Under the pieces are notes generated by a model. That model worked only from the letters and a program-made list of their open reading frames with translations. It ran no database searches and was not told the origin of the DNA. Both the position numbers and the translations under genes were made by a program. From contig JBDHVW010000041.1 of the NCBI GenBank assembly GCA_039809865.1, positions 4,098 through 68,097 on the forward strand: 64,000 nucleotides of DNA, read 5' to 3'. Shown here one piece after another: positions 10,201 through 17,777 of the stretch. Positions within the stretch are counted from its first letter, which is position 1, and each line of letters starts with the position of its first letter. Source of the DNA: QWHO01 sp039809865 (lineage in GTDB: Bacteria; Vulcanimicrobiota; Xenobia; Xenobiales; QWHO01).

Positions 10201-10235
10201 ATCAGCAGGATAAGAAGCAGAATGCGTAGCCGCAT
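4278..10235 (-). CDS. Alpha-2-macroglobulin family protein with thioester motif
   Basis: A very large protein (1985 residues). The ATG ending at 10235 is chosen because it begins directly with a Sec signal peptide (MRLRILLLILLIVSWGALRA) and has GGGAG about 9 bases upstream. The frame is open 26 codons further. The N-terminal third has Ig-like MG domains (for example LSVTFNQPMVAI). A long extended region with a Pro/Ala-rich, bait-like stretch follows near residue 1220. The thioester site CSEQ is at about C1493 (bases 5748-5759), followed by the alpha-helical thioester domain. Bacterial homologues are thought to trap attacking proteases at the envelope. There is no lipobox, so it is probably periplasmic or secreted. 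No penicillin-binding protein 1C gene is adjacent, unlike the enterobacterial arrangement. Confidence 0.9.
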   Translation of the reverse strand: MRLRILLLILLIVSWGALRAQEEDSVEEAAPAPTGLIFQLSEGGAPEGAEPPNPTAQTRPLSQAEAEAVLKRLPPFKVPGQTTDFAMREKSQPPPRTGQTIQQPFPPPQKPDVPAVPPRDLQVLRKSPEGDVPVAPQLSVTFNQPMVAITSHDDLKNELPVKLTPQPPGNWRWVGSQTILFDPRGGSTVKARFPMSTSYTATIPAGTKSASGQSLASAVSWSFSTPTVTVESSSPNTGYPQPLDPLMYVVMNQDIDPKAVFATIKLNPPVPLRMATEAEILKSPVKSVAKNRLVAFKATTNLTPATSYAVTVGPNTPSLEGPLTTKSEQSFSFRTYDKFVVTSSRCGWNDNCPPLTPFMIEFNNPIDTRKFQSSMVTVTPALPRMKIDASGQALVIRGESKGRTTYTVKLSPELPDSFGQRLEKEQTLTFKVGSADPQLIQLGGQLAIVDPYGPPNYSVYCINHKDLKVRINSVTPADWRTYCERLASETHKTPFVAPGQVVFNGSVPTGAQPDELTEVRIDLKKALKDGHGMAVVEIQPAVQPKEDWRRQRVVAWVQVTDLGLDAANDDRTLQGWVTTLKDGAPVGGARLALLGNDGKEAVTGETGADGLGRLALSGTTPVLVASKGGDVAMLPQNAYYWGYNSGWHLVARSDSLSWFVVDDRKMYRPAEEVHLKGFLRRYGAGPKGDISALNGEVKSISYTLNDSQGNELLKGTAPVSAEGGWDLVLKLPKTPNLGQANLSLSAAASGMDGTSYNHAFQIQEFRRPEFEVTASADPSTSIVGESATVTVNAKYYAGGGLAGAPVQWSVSSSATSFTPPGRSEYSFGTWVPWWGWGWEGRYYQTPNANTYQSFQGRTDADGTHHVKIDFRSVDPPSPTVVRAQASVTDVNRQQWSATTSVMVHPSDLYIGLKTPRSFLEKGQPLEVEILACDREGAALAGRPLEVKVYRQDYEVVDGQYRSTQTDVQKQSAVSGSSAPVKLSFQTPAGGTYKVEVRGSDDKGRLNQSDLTIWVAGGKQPPERKVEQQQVTLIPSQKEFRAGDTAEILVQAPFYPAEGVLTLRRTGILKTERFRMEGPSMVLKVPIEEGMVPNLYVQVDLVGSVERPPSRRPAYAAGTLNLSIPPYQRTLKVAVEPASPSLDPGAQTSLRVAVTGPDGKPAAGTEVALFVVDEAVLALSGYQFPDPLNVFYGGRPAGVEDHHNRELVVLAELDQLEQVVEQAARDKDGPARPMAAPAPATTAMRKSASNEVSRSEAGLASFEDDERQSSPDTPINVRTDFNPNALFAPVVKTDASGMATVPFKLPDNLTRYRIVALAARGRDFGKGESALVARLPLMVRPSPPRFLNFGDRFELPVVLQNQTDRPLEVQVVARSSNASLTGAPGYALSVPANNRVEVRFPSAAEKAGTAAFQVGAVSGGAADAAEFNLPVWTPATSEAFATYGQIDEGAISQPVKAPSEVFPQYGGLDVTISSTAVQELTDAVLYLVRYPFDCSEQVSSRVMAIAALKDVLTAFKAAQLPSPAELKAGVAQDIERLKLLQTYDGGFGFWNTSTETWPYLSVHVAHSLVRAREKGFTVPDEMLARSSQYLKNIESHIPGWYGPDARRLITAYAVYVRHRMKDSDYAKARWLIADAGGVDKLPIEAVGWILYVLSKDPGSAREVSAIRAFLANRVTEEAGTAHFVTGFNEESGWMVLASDRCADGILLEALIEDQPKNDIIPKLVRGLLAHRTAGHWLNTQENCFVLLALDRYFNTYEKTTPDFVARIWLGSQFAGEQTFKGRQVDRQNVRVPMSWLADKGTQNLVLSKTGVGRLYYRLGMEYAPKSLKLDPSDHGFAVERVYEAVDTPSDVSRGSDGVWVIKSGSRVRVRVTMAAPSRRYHVALVDPMPAGLESMNPALAVTGDVPADPKARGEYWYWLGTWYEHQNLRDERAEAFTTLLWSGVYEYSYVCRATTPGEFVVPPARAEEMYNPETFGRSSSDKVIVR

Positions 10236-10309
10236 GAGGAACTCCCAGAATGAGATGCTTAAGGGGTCGAAAAGTCCCCGGGTATTATTCCGAGGAGGGA
10301 GAGGGACCT

Positions 10310-11503
10310 TCAAGGTTTGATCTTGTCGATGTTGAGGGCCTTATCGCCCACGTCGGTGGCGCCGCCGCCCTCGGTCAGGCTCTCCTCGCTGTCGAGGCGC
10401 ACGGCGTCAAAGCCGCGACCATCCGAGACCAGCACCTCACCGTAGCCGGGGGCGTAGTAAGCGGTCTCGACCACCTCGACGGCGGCATTCTCGCGCTTGA
10501 CCTTCAGGCATGGAAATTTGTCGAAGCCGAGGTCGACGCTCTCGTCCATGGCCAGGACCTCGCAGTCGTAGCTGCCGTCGTTCCAGGTGGAGCCGACCGC
10601 CAGATTGTTGGGAAGCCAGAGGGTGGCCTCGTCCGGCGAGGAGTCGAGCACCTTGTAGACGCCGTCGGAGCGGGCGATGAAGTGGTAGACCACGTCGCCC
10701 TCGCTGGTGGCGGAGAGCACGGTGCGCAGAATGCCACGCTGCAGCACCGTGGTGGTCTCGGTGAGAGCGACCCCCTGGGACGGGTCATCGGCAAAGCGCG
10801 TGGTCAACTTGCGCACGGTGTAGAGCGCGGGAAGGTAGGTCTCGGCGTTGGCCAGGTCCTCGGGCGTGAGGTGCGGCCGCATCATGTTGTAGGGGCGCTC
10901 GAAGGTCCAATCCTCGGTCTCGCCCGAGTCCTTGACGAGCGTCAGGCGCAGCTCGTTGCCGTCGCGGGAGATGCTGCCCTTGACGGTGACCGGATTGTCG
11001 CCCAGCTTGGCGGTGCCTCCGAGCCGATCGTCGCCCTTCGTGTTCTTGAGCGACAGGGCGTACTTGTCGCCCACGCCCACCCAGGTGTCGTCGACCACCA
11101 TGAGCTTGAGGACCTTCTTGCTTGGGACGTTCTCGCCCGGCAGCCAATCGCCGGCCAGGTAGTCCATCTCCAGCGGAATGTAGTAGCCCTCGTCCTCGGT
11201 CGGCGAGGCGCTGGGCGACTCGGCGCTCTTCTCCGGCGTGGGGGTCTCGGTGGGCGTACTGGTGGTGACCGCGACGGTCGTGGTCGTCTTGGAAACATCC
11301 GGGGTGGCCGGCGAATGGTGCTGCATGGCGGCCACGCCGCCGCCGATGAGGAGCAGCGCGGCAAAGGCGCCCAGCACGGCCAGAAGCATCGTATTGGAGC
11401 CTTTCTTGGGAGACGTCCCGGCGGGAGGGGTCACGGGGGCGCCGCAGCTCAGGCAAAAGCTCTGGTCATCGCGCATCGGCTGGCCGCAGCTGTGACAGGT
11501 CAT
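10310..11503 (-). CDS. Zinc-ribbon membrane-anchored protein
   Basis: The 397-residue protein opens with a zinc ribbon (C3/C6 and C17/C20: CHSCGQPM...FCLSCG). A Pro/Lys linker follows, then one membrane helix at about residues 37-60 (TMLLAVLGAFAALLLIGGGVAA) and a Thr/Ser/Pro-rich stalk. The rest is a beta-rich outer domain without recognised motifs. The topology predicts a cytoplasmic ribbon and an extracytoplasmic C-terminus. Its ATG overlaps the TGA of the preceding DUF4019-like gene (ATGA at 11500-11503). The alpha-2-macroglobulin gene follows after 74 bp, so the three probably share a transcript. Confidence 0.75.
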   Translation of the reverse strand: MTCHSCGQPMRDDQSFCLSCGAPVTPPAGTSPKKGSNTMLLAVLGAFAALLLIGGGVAAMQHHSPATPDVSKTTTTVAVTTSTPTETPTPEKSAESPSASPTEDEGYYIPLEMDYLAGDWLPGENVPSKKVLKLMVVDDTWVGVGDKYALSLKNTKGDDRLGGTAKLGDNPVTVKGSISRDGNELRLTLVKDSGETEDWTFERPYNMMRPHLTPEDLANAETYLPALYTVRKLTTRFADDPSQGVALTETTTVLQRGILRTVLSATSEGDVVYHFIARSDGVYKVLDSSPDEATLWLPNNLAVGSTWNDGSYDCEVLAMDESVDLGFDKFPCLKVKRENAAVEVVETAYYAPGYGEVLVSDGRGFDAVRLDSEESLTEGGGATDVGDKALNIDKIKP

Positions 11504-11919
11504 GGCGCTTTGGGGGTGGCTCCCAGTCGGGTGACGGGCGTCTCGAGGTAGACCAGTTCGTAGCCCGAGATGCGCCAGGTCTTATCCTCGTCCTCGGACA
11601 GCCAGACGTTCTCTTGAGCCTGCACGCCCTCGTCGAACGTGCTCAAGATCTTGACCACGGCCCAGCCCTCGCCGTGCACCAGTTCGAGCGCTTTGTGCCC
11701 CTTCGCCTCGCCGAAGCGGGCGCGCGACTCCTTGAGCTGGTTGAGAACCGCGGAACGGCTCTTCTCCTTCTTGACCGACTCGGCCAGGCCGCCGTAGATG
11801 GGGCCTTTATCCTCGGCGTCGACCCGCGCCAGCCAGCGCAGCGCCGTGCCGCGCAACTCCTCGTCGGGAGGCGCCGCGGCCAGCAGCGAGAGAGCCAGAA
11901 AGATGACGAGCCATCGCAT
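11500..11919 (-). CDS. Secreted DUF4019-like protein
   Basis: A protein of about 139 residues with a short signal peptide (MRWLVIFLALSLLAAAP). The mature part, ALRWLARVDAED...., then NQLKESRARFGEAKG, then WAVVKILSTFDEG, resembles the DUF4019 pattern (a conserved LxxVDxxxY region, an R..G motif and a C-terminal beta-sheet). The function of that family is unknown. An in-frame GTG one codon upstream (11922) could be the start. It ends by overlapping the next gene by four bases, which suggests coupled translation. Confidence 0.6.
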   Translation of the reverse strand: MRWLVIFLALSLLAAAPPDEELRGTALRWLARVDAEDKGPIYGGLAESVKKEKSRSAVLNQLKESRARFGEAKGHKALELVHGEGWAVVKILSTFDEGVQAQENVWLSEDEDKTWRISGYELVYLETPVTRLGATPKAP

Positions 11920-11958
11920 CACCCGCGGGGGTTAGACGCCGAGGGTGCCGGGCCCTGT

Positions 11959-12519
11959 TCAGTCGCTGGTATAGTAAGGCAACTGAATCAGGGTCTCGAG
12001 TTTCTGGGTCAGGGTCTCGTGAGCGCCCGCCGCGCGGCGGACCTGCTCGCTCACCTGCACCTGCACGCGCACCGTGTTGAGGGACAGGTGCTCGAAGGAA
12101 GCCGCATCCAGCTTGGTGGCCAGGACGCGCGAGTCGGGGCCGGGCGGGTCGATGCGCCGCATCGTCAGGGCGCCCCCGGCGAAAGCGATCTCATAGAGAT
12201 AGAAGTGCGGCGCGCGCGGCGTGATGGCGGTGGTCCCGAAGAGGTCCTCGGTGGACGACCAGCGGATGCTGGTGCCGCTGCCGCCCACAGCGGGCAGGTA
12301 GATAGCTTCCTGAGTGGTGGTCGGCGGGATGGCCGTGCTCAGGAGAGGCTCCAGGCGTCGCACCGCCTCGCGGGCTTTCATCTGCATCGCCAGGTGGCCC
12401 TCGCCGTGCCGTACGCTGGTCATCGTCAAGCCGAAAATGTTCAACAGGGCGATGGACAGGACGCCCATCACGGCCATGGCCACCAGCACCTCGGCCAGGG
12501 AGAGGCCGCGCCGCCTCAC
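11959..12519 (-). CDS. Type IV prepilin-like protein (PilW-like minor pilin)
   Basis: The 186-residue protein has a class III signal sequence. A short basic leader (MRRRG) is followed by the prepilin peptidase site G|LSLAEV, with Glu at +5 and a hydrophobic helix (VLVAMAVMGVLSIALLNIFGL). The C-terminal part is a soluble pilin-like domain. The start is GTG at 12519, overlapping the upstream TGA as GTGA. Its position after a PilV-like and a PilX/DUF4900-like gene, all behind PilC, matches minor pilin operons, where these proteins prime pilus or pseudopilus assembly. Confidence 0.8.
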   Translation of the reverse strand: MRRRGLSLAEVLVAMAVMGVLSIALLNIFGLTMTSVRHGEGHLAMQMKAREAVRRLEPLLSTAIPPTTTQEAIYLPAVGGSGTSIRWSSTEDLFGTTAITPRAPHFYLYEIAFAGGALTMRRIDPPGPDSRVLATKLDAASFEHLSLNTVRVQVQVSEQVRRAAGAHETLTQKLETLIQLPYYTSD

Positions 12520-12953
12520 GTGCGGCGGTGGAGAGCCCGCATGTCCACGCTCTTCTCCACTCCCTTCTCGGACCAGTAGACCCGCACTCGAATCTCCGCC
12601 AGGTCGGCCTTATAGTCGTCCGCCGCGCCCGTCTTGGCGGCCTTCAAGGGGACCATGGTGAGGTTGCGCGTCATGCCCGTGTTGGCCGGCATTCCGCTGG
12701 GGCCGCCGAAGGGCGCGTTGTCCAGCGCCACGCGGGCGGCGGCGCCGTCGTTGAGCGGGGCGACGAACGGCAGGTTGCGCGAGCGGCACTCGTCGATCAG
12801 GCGGCGCGCGTAGGCCGTGCCCTCGGTGACCCGCGCGCCCTGCTGCCCGCCGCGCAATCCGAAGGCGACGGCCGAGACGACGGCCAGGATTCCCACCGCG
12901 ATGATGCCGATGGCAAAAAGCACCTCGAGCAGCGAGAAGCCCCTACTGGACAA
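12516..12953 (-). CDS. Type IV prepilin-like protein (PilV-like minor pilin)
   Basis: The 145-residue protein has the prepilin cleavage motif SSRG|FSLLEV and the hydrophobic helix LFAIGIIAVGILAVVSAVAFGL. The remainder (AYARRLIDECRSRNLPF....) is like PilV/GspI minor pilins. The start is TTG at 12953, 11 bases inside the preceding gene. No ATG fits, because the cleavage site must stay near the N-terminus. The gene overlaps its downstream neighbour by four bases. It probably forms a priming complex with the adjacent minor pilins. Confidence 0.8.
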   Translation of the reverse strand: MSSRGFSLLEVLFAIGIIAVGILAVVSAVAFGLRGGQQGARVTEGTAYARRLIDECRSRNLPFVAPLNDGAAARVALDNAPFGGPSGMPANTGMTRNLTMVPLKAAKTGAADDYKADLAEIRVRVYWSEKGVEKSVDMRALHRRT

Positions 12954-14532
12954 GCGCCTGCTCCTTCCACGAGATCACCCGGCATTTGCCGCCCGAGGTC
13001 GGGTAAAAGGGCGGCGGGTCGGTCGCAAGCTGGGAGTCGTAAACCACCCTGGGCCAGTAGCCGCTGGCGGCGGCCGTGGCGTAGCTGGTAGCGCCGCCCA
13101 GTACCGTGCCCTTGCCCAGGGCATAGGCCTCGACGTGCGAGCCGAACAGCTTGAAGTAGGCCGCCGGCGTCACGGAGGTATTCTCGATCAAGAGTCCCCC
13201 GGTCGAGCCCTTCTTGCCGGCCAGGATGGCGGCATAGAACATCATGTTGCCGCGCTCGGCCAGGGGGAAGTCGGCCACGCGCACGTTCTGGGCGACCAGG
13301 CCCAGCGTGTCGGCCGTGCCCACGGGCGGATTGCCCGGCGTGGTATCGGCGCGGAGCAGGTTGTGGGTCAGGCGGATATCTTTGTCATTGGCCATGTCCA
13401 CCGCGATGGTGCGCTTGCGGCGGTTGGTGCCGTAGAGCGAGTTGATGTCGCCCGTTCCGTAGACCATCCCGTTGGGCAGGCCCGAGTAGACGGTCTCGGT
13501 GGCCCCCGGACCGACCACGAGCGTGTCTCCCACGTTGACCACGGTGCCGCCTGGCGACGTAATGGCCGTGTCGCTCACTTCGGTGACCGAGTAAATATTA
13601 GCGCCCTGCGTGACGGTCATGACGCTGTTGTTGCCGCCGTCCACGGCCAGCACCATCTCGTCCACGTCTCCCACGATATAGACGCCGGCCCCCAGCGTGC
13701 CCGGAATGGTCGCGCTCTGATTGAGGTAGACACCGGGAGTGGTCGGGAAGGCCCCGTTGTTCCAGGCCGCCTTGGCCTGGGGAGCCGCATTGTTGGGGAA
13801 CTCGACCTTAGCCACCCCCGTCGAGAGACCGGGACGCCCTCCCTGATAGATCAGGTTATAGCGGGCCGGGATCGGGTTGCCCATAGCGTCATAGGGGTTG
13901 CTGTCGTAGGAGACCCCGTCGGGGGTCAGGTTGACGCCGCTGACCTCGACGCCCGATTTGAATACCGGCAGACCGCCAATCCCGTAGATGCTGGTCAGGT
14001 TGATGAGGCCCAGACTGCCGTTGACGTGCACCGGGCCTTCGAAACGCTCGGGGAAAGCGGTCAGGTTGGGCACGGACGAGTCCAGCAGCCAGGCCCACCT
14101 GGCCAGGCTCTCGCCCGTCTGCACCCAGGTCTCGACCTGGCGGACAGGCGTGCCCTGGTAAGAGGCGATCGAGCGCATGAAGTAGATGCGGCCCGCCGTG
14201 GCGCCTCCGCGGGGGTAGGTCTGAGCCTCGCACATCACGTGCACGCGCCAGGTCCAGTCGCCCAGCGTGCCGTTGCGGTCCTCGGTGTAACTGGCCGAGG
14301 TCATGCTGGGGAAGGGCTCGCGGTTGGCGTCGAGCTCCTGGCGCAGCCAGGCCATCGTGTCCTGGATGCCCGCGTCGGCCACCAGACTGCCTTCGTTGTC
14401 GAGCGCGAACCGGTTGGCCGAGCGAAGCTCGCTGGGGACCAGTCCGAGATAGGCGTAGGCCATGAATGAGATGACCATCATGAAGAAAATGGCCAGAATC
14501 ATGACCGATCCGCGGCGATGTAAGGCTCTCAT
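12943..14532 (-). CDS. PilX-like / DUF4900-type pilus-associated protein
   Basis: The 529-residue protein has a basic N-terminus (MRALHRRG) followed by one hydrophobic helix (VMILAIFFMMVISFMAYAYLGL). This is like PilX/GspK proteins, which lack a strict prepilin Glu. Downstream, ERFEGPVHVNGSLGL followed by a long beta-rich region resembles DUF4900 proteins linked to pilus operons. It has the usual position between PilC and the PilV/PilW-like genes. It could be a pilus tip or assembly factor. The ATG at 14532 has no strong Shine-Dalgarno sequence. Confidence 0.7.
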   Translation of the reverse strand: MRALHRRGSVMILAIFFMMVISFMAYAYLGLVPSELRSANRFALDNEGSLVADAGIQDTMAWLRQELDANREPFPSMTSASYTEDRNGTLGDWTWRVHVMCEAQTYPRGGATAGRIYFMRSIASYQGTPVRQVETWVQTGESLARWAWLLDSSVPNLTAFPERFEGPVHVNGSLGLINLTSIYGIGGLPVFKSGVEVSGVNLTPDGVSYDSNPYDAMGNPIPARYNLIYQGGRPGLSTGVAKVEFPNNAAPQAKAAWNNGAFPTTPGVYLNQSATIPGTLGAGVYIVGDVDEMVLAVDGGNNSVMTVTQGANIYSVTEVSDTAITSPGGTVVNVGDTLVVGPGATETVYSGLPNGMVYGTGDINSLYGTNRRKRTIAVDMANDKDIRLTHNLLRADTTPGNPPVGTADTLGLVAQNVRVADFPLAERGNMMFYAAILAGKKGSTGGLLIENTSVTPAAYFKLFGSHVEAYALGKGTVLGGATSYATAAASGYWPRVVYDSQLATDPPPFYPTSGGKCRVISWKEQALVQ

Positions 14533-14550
14533 ATCAATAAGCGTAACACA

Positions 14551-15759
14551 TTAAAGCTGAGCCGACAGGTTAATCACAGGCAGGGCCGTGGCTACCGCAA
14601 CGAAACCGACGATACATCCCATAACGGCGAGCACCATGGGCTCCAAGATACCCGCGAGGTCAGTCAATGCAGTGCTAACCTCCTCTTCGTACATTTCCGC
14701 AACTTTACGCATCATATAGTCCAGCTCTCCGGACTCCTCGCCGACCTTGACCATCTGGACCACCATATTCGGAAAGACCTGGCTGTGGGCCAGGGCCGCG
14801 TGGATCTCCTCGCCCTCGGACATCTCTTCCTGAGCTCGATCGAACGCTTCGCGGACGATCACGTTACCGGCCACTTTGCCTACGATCTTCATCTGGGGAC
14901 CGATCGGCACGCCCGATTCGAGCAAGAGTGCCCAGGCCATCAACATTTGAGAGCTGGCGGTCTTGCGCAGCAGGGGGCCGAGAAACGGGATCTCGAGCAG
15001 GAAGGCGTCCACGGCCCGGCGCACCGGCGGGCGCCGATAGAGCAGTGGAAAGCCGATCATGAGGGCCACGAGGAGGAGGGCGCAGGTTACCCAGACCGAC
15101 GGGCGCGTGGCCAGGTCGACGAAGCCCAGCAGGAGCCGCGTGATGAAAGGCGGCTTGCCCCCGACCGTCACGAAGATGGCCTGCATCTTGGGCACGAGAT
15201 ACATGGTGAACAACCCGATCAGGGCCAGGCAGACGAATCCCAGCATGATCGGGTAGGTCAGCGTGCTCACGAACTTCTGCCGCAGGTGGTTCTCGCGCTC
15301 GGCCTGCTCGGCGATCTTGCTGAGACAGCGCTCGAGCTTGCCGGCCCCCTCGCCGGTTCGGACCAGGCTCATCTGCAGCGGGCTGAACATCTGCGGATGC
15401 TCCCCCATCGCCGCGCTCAACGAGGAGCCCCCCTCGATCCGGGAGTACATCTGCATGATCGCCTTTTCCAGACGGGGTTGGTCGCCCACCGTGCCCAGAC
15501 TGTAGAGCGCGCGGTGCGAGGGGATGCCGGCCGCCAGCATCGTCTCCAGTTGGCGAAAGAACACAGCCAGCGAGAACTGGTTCACCTTGACCGGAAGCCG
15601 GGGCAAAACGATGCGGGCGCGCTTGACCTCTTGGAGCGAGATCAGCGCCTTATAACGGGAGCGAAGCCATTTGCGAGCCTCGTCCCAATTCTTCTCCTCG
15701 ACCACACCCTCGACGACCTGATTGGCCTGGGTCCGAGCACGATACTTGAATTCCGGCAA
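14551..15759 (-). CDS. pilC: Type II secretion/type IV pilus inner-membrane platform protein (PilC/GspF)
   Basis: Two tandem GspF domains are visible. The first is around FSLAVFFRQLETMLAAGIPSHRAL and GEGAGKLERCLSKIAEQ, the second around MLMAWALLLESGVPI and GEESGELDYMMRKVAEMYEEEV. Three membrane helices are present (MLGFVCLALIGLFTMYLV, WVTCALLLVALMIGFPLL, MVLAVMGCIVGFVAVATAL). PilC anchors the motor ATPases to the pilus base. I chose the TTG at 15757-15759, giving the family-typical start MPEFKYRARTQ. Another TTG at 15819 would add 20 residues. No ATG is available. The gene heads the minor-pilin series. Confidence 0.85.
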   Translation of the reverse strand: MPEFKYRARTQANQVVEGVVEEKNWDEARKWLRSRYKALISLQEVKRARIVLPRLPVKVNQFSLAVFFRQLETMLAAGIPSHRALYSLGTVGDQPRLEKAIMQMYSRIEGGSSLSAAMGEHPQMFSPLQMSLVRTGEGAGKLERCLSKIAEQAERENHLRQKFVSTLTYPIMLGFVCLALIGLFTMYLVPKMQAIFVTVGGKPPFITRLLLGFVDLATRPSVWVTCALLLVALMIGFPLLYRRPPVRRAVDAFLLEIPFLGPLLRKTASSQMLMAWALLLESGVPIGPQMKIVGKVAGNVIVREAFDRAQEEMSEGEEIHAALAHSQVFPNMVVQMVKVGEESGELDYMMRKVAEMYEEEVSTALTDLAGILEPMVLAVMGCIVGFVAVATALPVINLSAQL

Positions 15760-15846
15760 TGTCTGATCTAGTTCTCTGCAACCGCTCGTTTCCCGCCGAA
15801 CGTGGCGCAAATGAACCAAATGAACCGGCTTAATGGTATCTTTCGA

Positions 15847-16833
15847 TCAGTTTCTATCCAGGGAGGGAACCCGGTCCGCCTGAGCGGCCAGAAGCCGCGC
15901 GATACTCTCGGCGATGGGCAGGATGCGCTGCAGCCAGAACCACTCCCCGCCGGCGTTGATCTCCAGGAAAACGTGGCGTCCTTCCGGGGTCACGATGAAA
16001 TCGGCGGCGGCGTAATTCAGTCCGAACGACTCGGTCACGCGCAGCAGGGCCTGCTCGACCGCGGGCGGCAGGGCGTAGGGCTCCCAGGCGTTGAGCAACC
16101 CCACCCCGTCGCGGCGCCAATCCACCGACGTCAACTCGCTCTTCTGCGAGTCGACGCTGGCCGTGTGCACCGTGCGTCCCACCACGGTCGCCCGCAGCTC
16201 GATGCGCTTGGGAACCAGGGCCTGAAAGACCATCGGCGCGTAGCGCAGTCCGTCCAGCCTCTGCAGGCTCTCCGGGGTGACGGGCGTCGTGAACACGACC
16301 TGCTCCTCGCCGCCCCGGTAGATCGCGAACGAGGACTGGGTCTTGGTGACCAGGTTCCCCTCGTGCTCGGCGTAGAAGGCCTTCACCTCGTCCGGGTCGT
16401 TGGAGATGAGCGTGGGCGGGATGTCCAGCCCGAACTCCAGAGCCTTTTGAAGCTGGAGCTCTTTGTGGTCGGTCTTGCGCACGCAGATCAGCGGGTCGAG
16501 CTGGAAGCATCCCAGCGACGCGATGGCGCCGTACATCGTGCGGCGCGCTTCGCCCACGCACGCCTCGCGGGTGTCGCCCAGCTCGGCGGGCAGGCGTCCG
16601 CCGGCGAAGTAGCGGCGGTACCACAGGGCGCTGACCTCAGCCAGGTCGTGCTTCCCCGCGCGGGTGATGAGATTGCGGCGCGTGGGCTGGCCCAGGCGGG
16701 TGGTCAGGCGGACCTCGGTGGGATAGAGGTCGGTGTCCAGTCGCAGCGGCTGCTGGCCGAGGTCACGCAGGGCGTCGGAGACCATCCGGATGCAGTCGTT
16801 GTCGTCGCTGCGCGTGATCAGCAGGACGCTCAT
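15847..16833 (-). CDS. mdnC: Graspetide ATP-grasp ligase, MdnC/MvdD type (omega-ester formation)
   Basis: The 328-residue protein matches the microviridin ester-forming ligase along its length. It has an N-terminal pre-ATP-grasp domain (MSVLLITRSDDNDCIRMVSDAL, LRLDTDLYPTEV, VSALWYRRYF). HKELQLQKALEFGLDIPPTL and FAIYRGGEEQVVFTTPV follow in the leader- and ATP-binding region, and the metal-binding FLEINAGGEWFWL is near the C-terminus. MdnC-type enzymes join Thr and Ser side chains to Asp and Glu using ATP. Its ATG overlaps the TGA of the preceding ligase (ATGA at 16830-16833), so the two are translationally coupled behind the multicore precursor. Substrate assignment rests on family and synteny. 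Confidence 0.9.
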   Translation of the reverse strand: MSVLLITRSDDNDCIRMVSDALRDLGQQPLRLDTDLYPTEVRLTTRLGQPTRRNLITRAGKHDLAEVSALWYRRYFAGGRLPAELGDTREACVGEARRTMYGAIASLGCFQLDPLICVRKTDHKELQLQKALEFGLDIPPTLISNDPDEVKAFYAEHEGNLVTKTQSSFAIYRGGEEQVVFTTPVTPESLQRLDGLRYAPMVFQALVPKRIELRATVVGRTVHTASVDSQKSELTSVDWRRDGVGLLNAWEPYALPPAVEQALLRVTESFGLNYAAADFIVTPEGRHVFLEINAGGEWFWLQRILPIAESIARLLAAQADRVPSLDRN

Positions 16834-17774
16834 CGCGTCAGGGCGCGCCCGATGGCCTCGGAGATCGGATAGCCGAGGTCGCGCTCCAGCCAGCCCCACT
16901 CCCCCGCCGGGTTGATCTCCAGGAACCAAGGCTCGCCGCTGCCATCGTCGATAAAGTCGAGAGCCCCGAATTTGAGGTCCATCCGCTCCATCAGCTGGTG
17001 GATCCTGGCCTGCGTCGACTCCTCGAGCTGAGCTTTGTCCCAGGTGAGCCCGGACTCGGCGGTCGCCTGGCGCCAGTCGAGCAGATCCTCGGCCGCGCCC
17101 TTCAAAGCCCCGGTGAAGATTTGTCCGTTGACGGCGATGACGCGGTACTCGGCCTTCTTGGTGAGCTCGGGCTGAAAGATTTGCGGCATCAGCTTGAGCG
17201 CTTCCAGGTGCTCGAGGTGCTCCGGCTGCACCCGCGTCGTGTAGGCAAAGGCGGGATGGGCCTCCATCGACTGCACGGCCTGCAGCAACAGCTTGGTGAT
17301 GAGCCGGGGGTGCTGCTGGGCGAAGGCCCGGACCTGGGCGGCGCTGTTGGTGATCAGCGTGGGCGGGACGCGCAGGCCGACCTGGGTGGCCACGTCCAGC
17401 TGCCAGAGCTTGTTCTCGGCCGCCTCCTGGGCGCGGAACGGATTGATCCAGCGCGCCTGGTTCAGGCGGTCGAGCGCATTGAACAAAGCCGTGCGGCACG
17501 TTTCGGAGGCGAAACGGGCGGCGTCGGGGTCGAGCTCGGGAGGCACCCGGCCGGGATAGAGACGGCGATTCCATACGGCCGTGGCCTCGTGCAGCGCCAG
17601 CGTCTGGTCGCCCGCCTCGAGCCACAGGCCCTGGCCGGGGCGGGCCACAAGGTTATAGTCCAGCGGGAAACGGTCGGTATCCAGCCGGCGGTAGTCAGCC
17701 TGCAAGCGCTGCAGGGCGGCTTCTACGCCGTCGATGGTGTAGAAGTCGCCGCTGTGGGTGAGAAGAAGGATCAA
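16830..17774 (-). CDS. mdnB: Graspetide ATP-grasp ligase, MdnB/MvdC type (omega-amide formation)
   Basis: The 314-residue protein begins ILLLTHSGDFYTIDGVEAAL and continues RRLDTDRFPLDYNL, the hallmark opening of the microviridin amide-forming ligase. It carries AVWNRRLYPG, then ENKLWQLDVATQVGLRVPPTL, and the ATP-grasp metal site FLEINPAGEWGWLE near the C-terminus. MdnB-type enzymes link a core Lys to an acidic side chain. The start is TTG at 17772-17774, only three bases after the precursor stop, so translation is probably coupled. The order precursor, mdnB, mdnC agrees with a dedicated modification operon. Confidence 0.9.
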   Translation of the reverse strand: MILLLTHSGDFYTIDGVEAALQRLQADYRRLDTDRFPLDYNLVARPGQGLWLEAGDQTLALHEATAVWNRRLYPGRVPPELDPDAARFASETCRTALFNALDRLNQARWINPFRAQEAAENKLWQLDVATQVGLRVPPTLITNSAAQVRAFAQQHPRLITKLLLQAVQSMEAHPAFAYTTRVQPEHLEHLEALKLMPQIFQPELTKKAEYRVIAVNGQIFTGALKGAAEDLLDWRQATAESGLTWDKAQLEESTQARIHQLMERMDLKFGALDFIDDGSGEPWFLEINPAGEWGWLERDLGYPISEAIGRALTR

Positions 17775-17777
17775 GCT

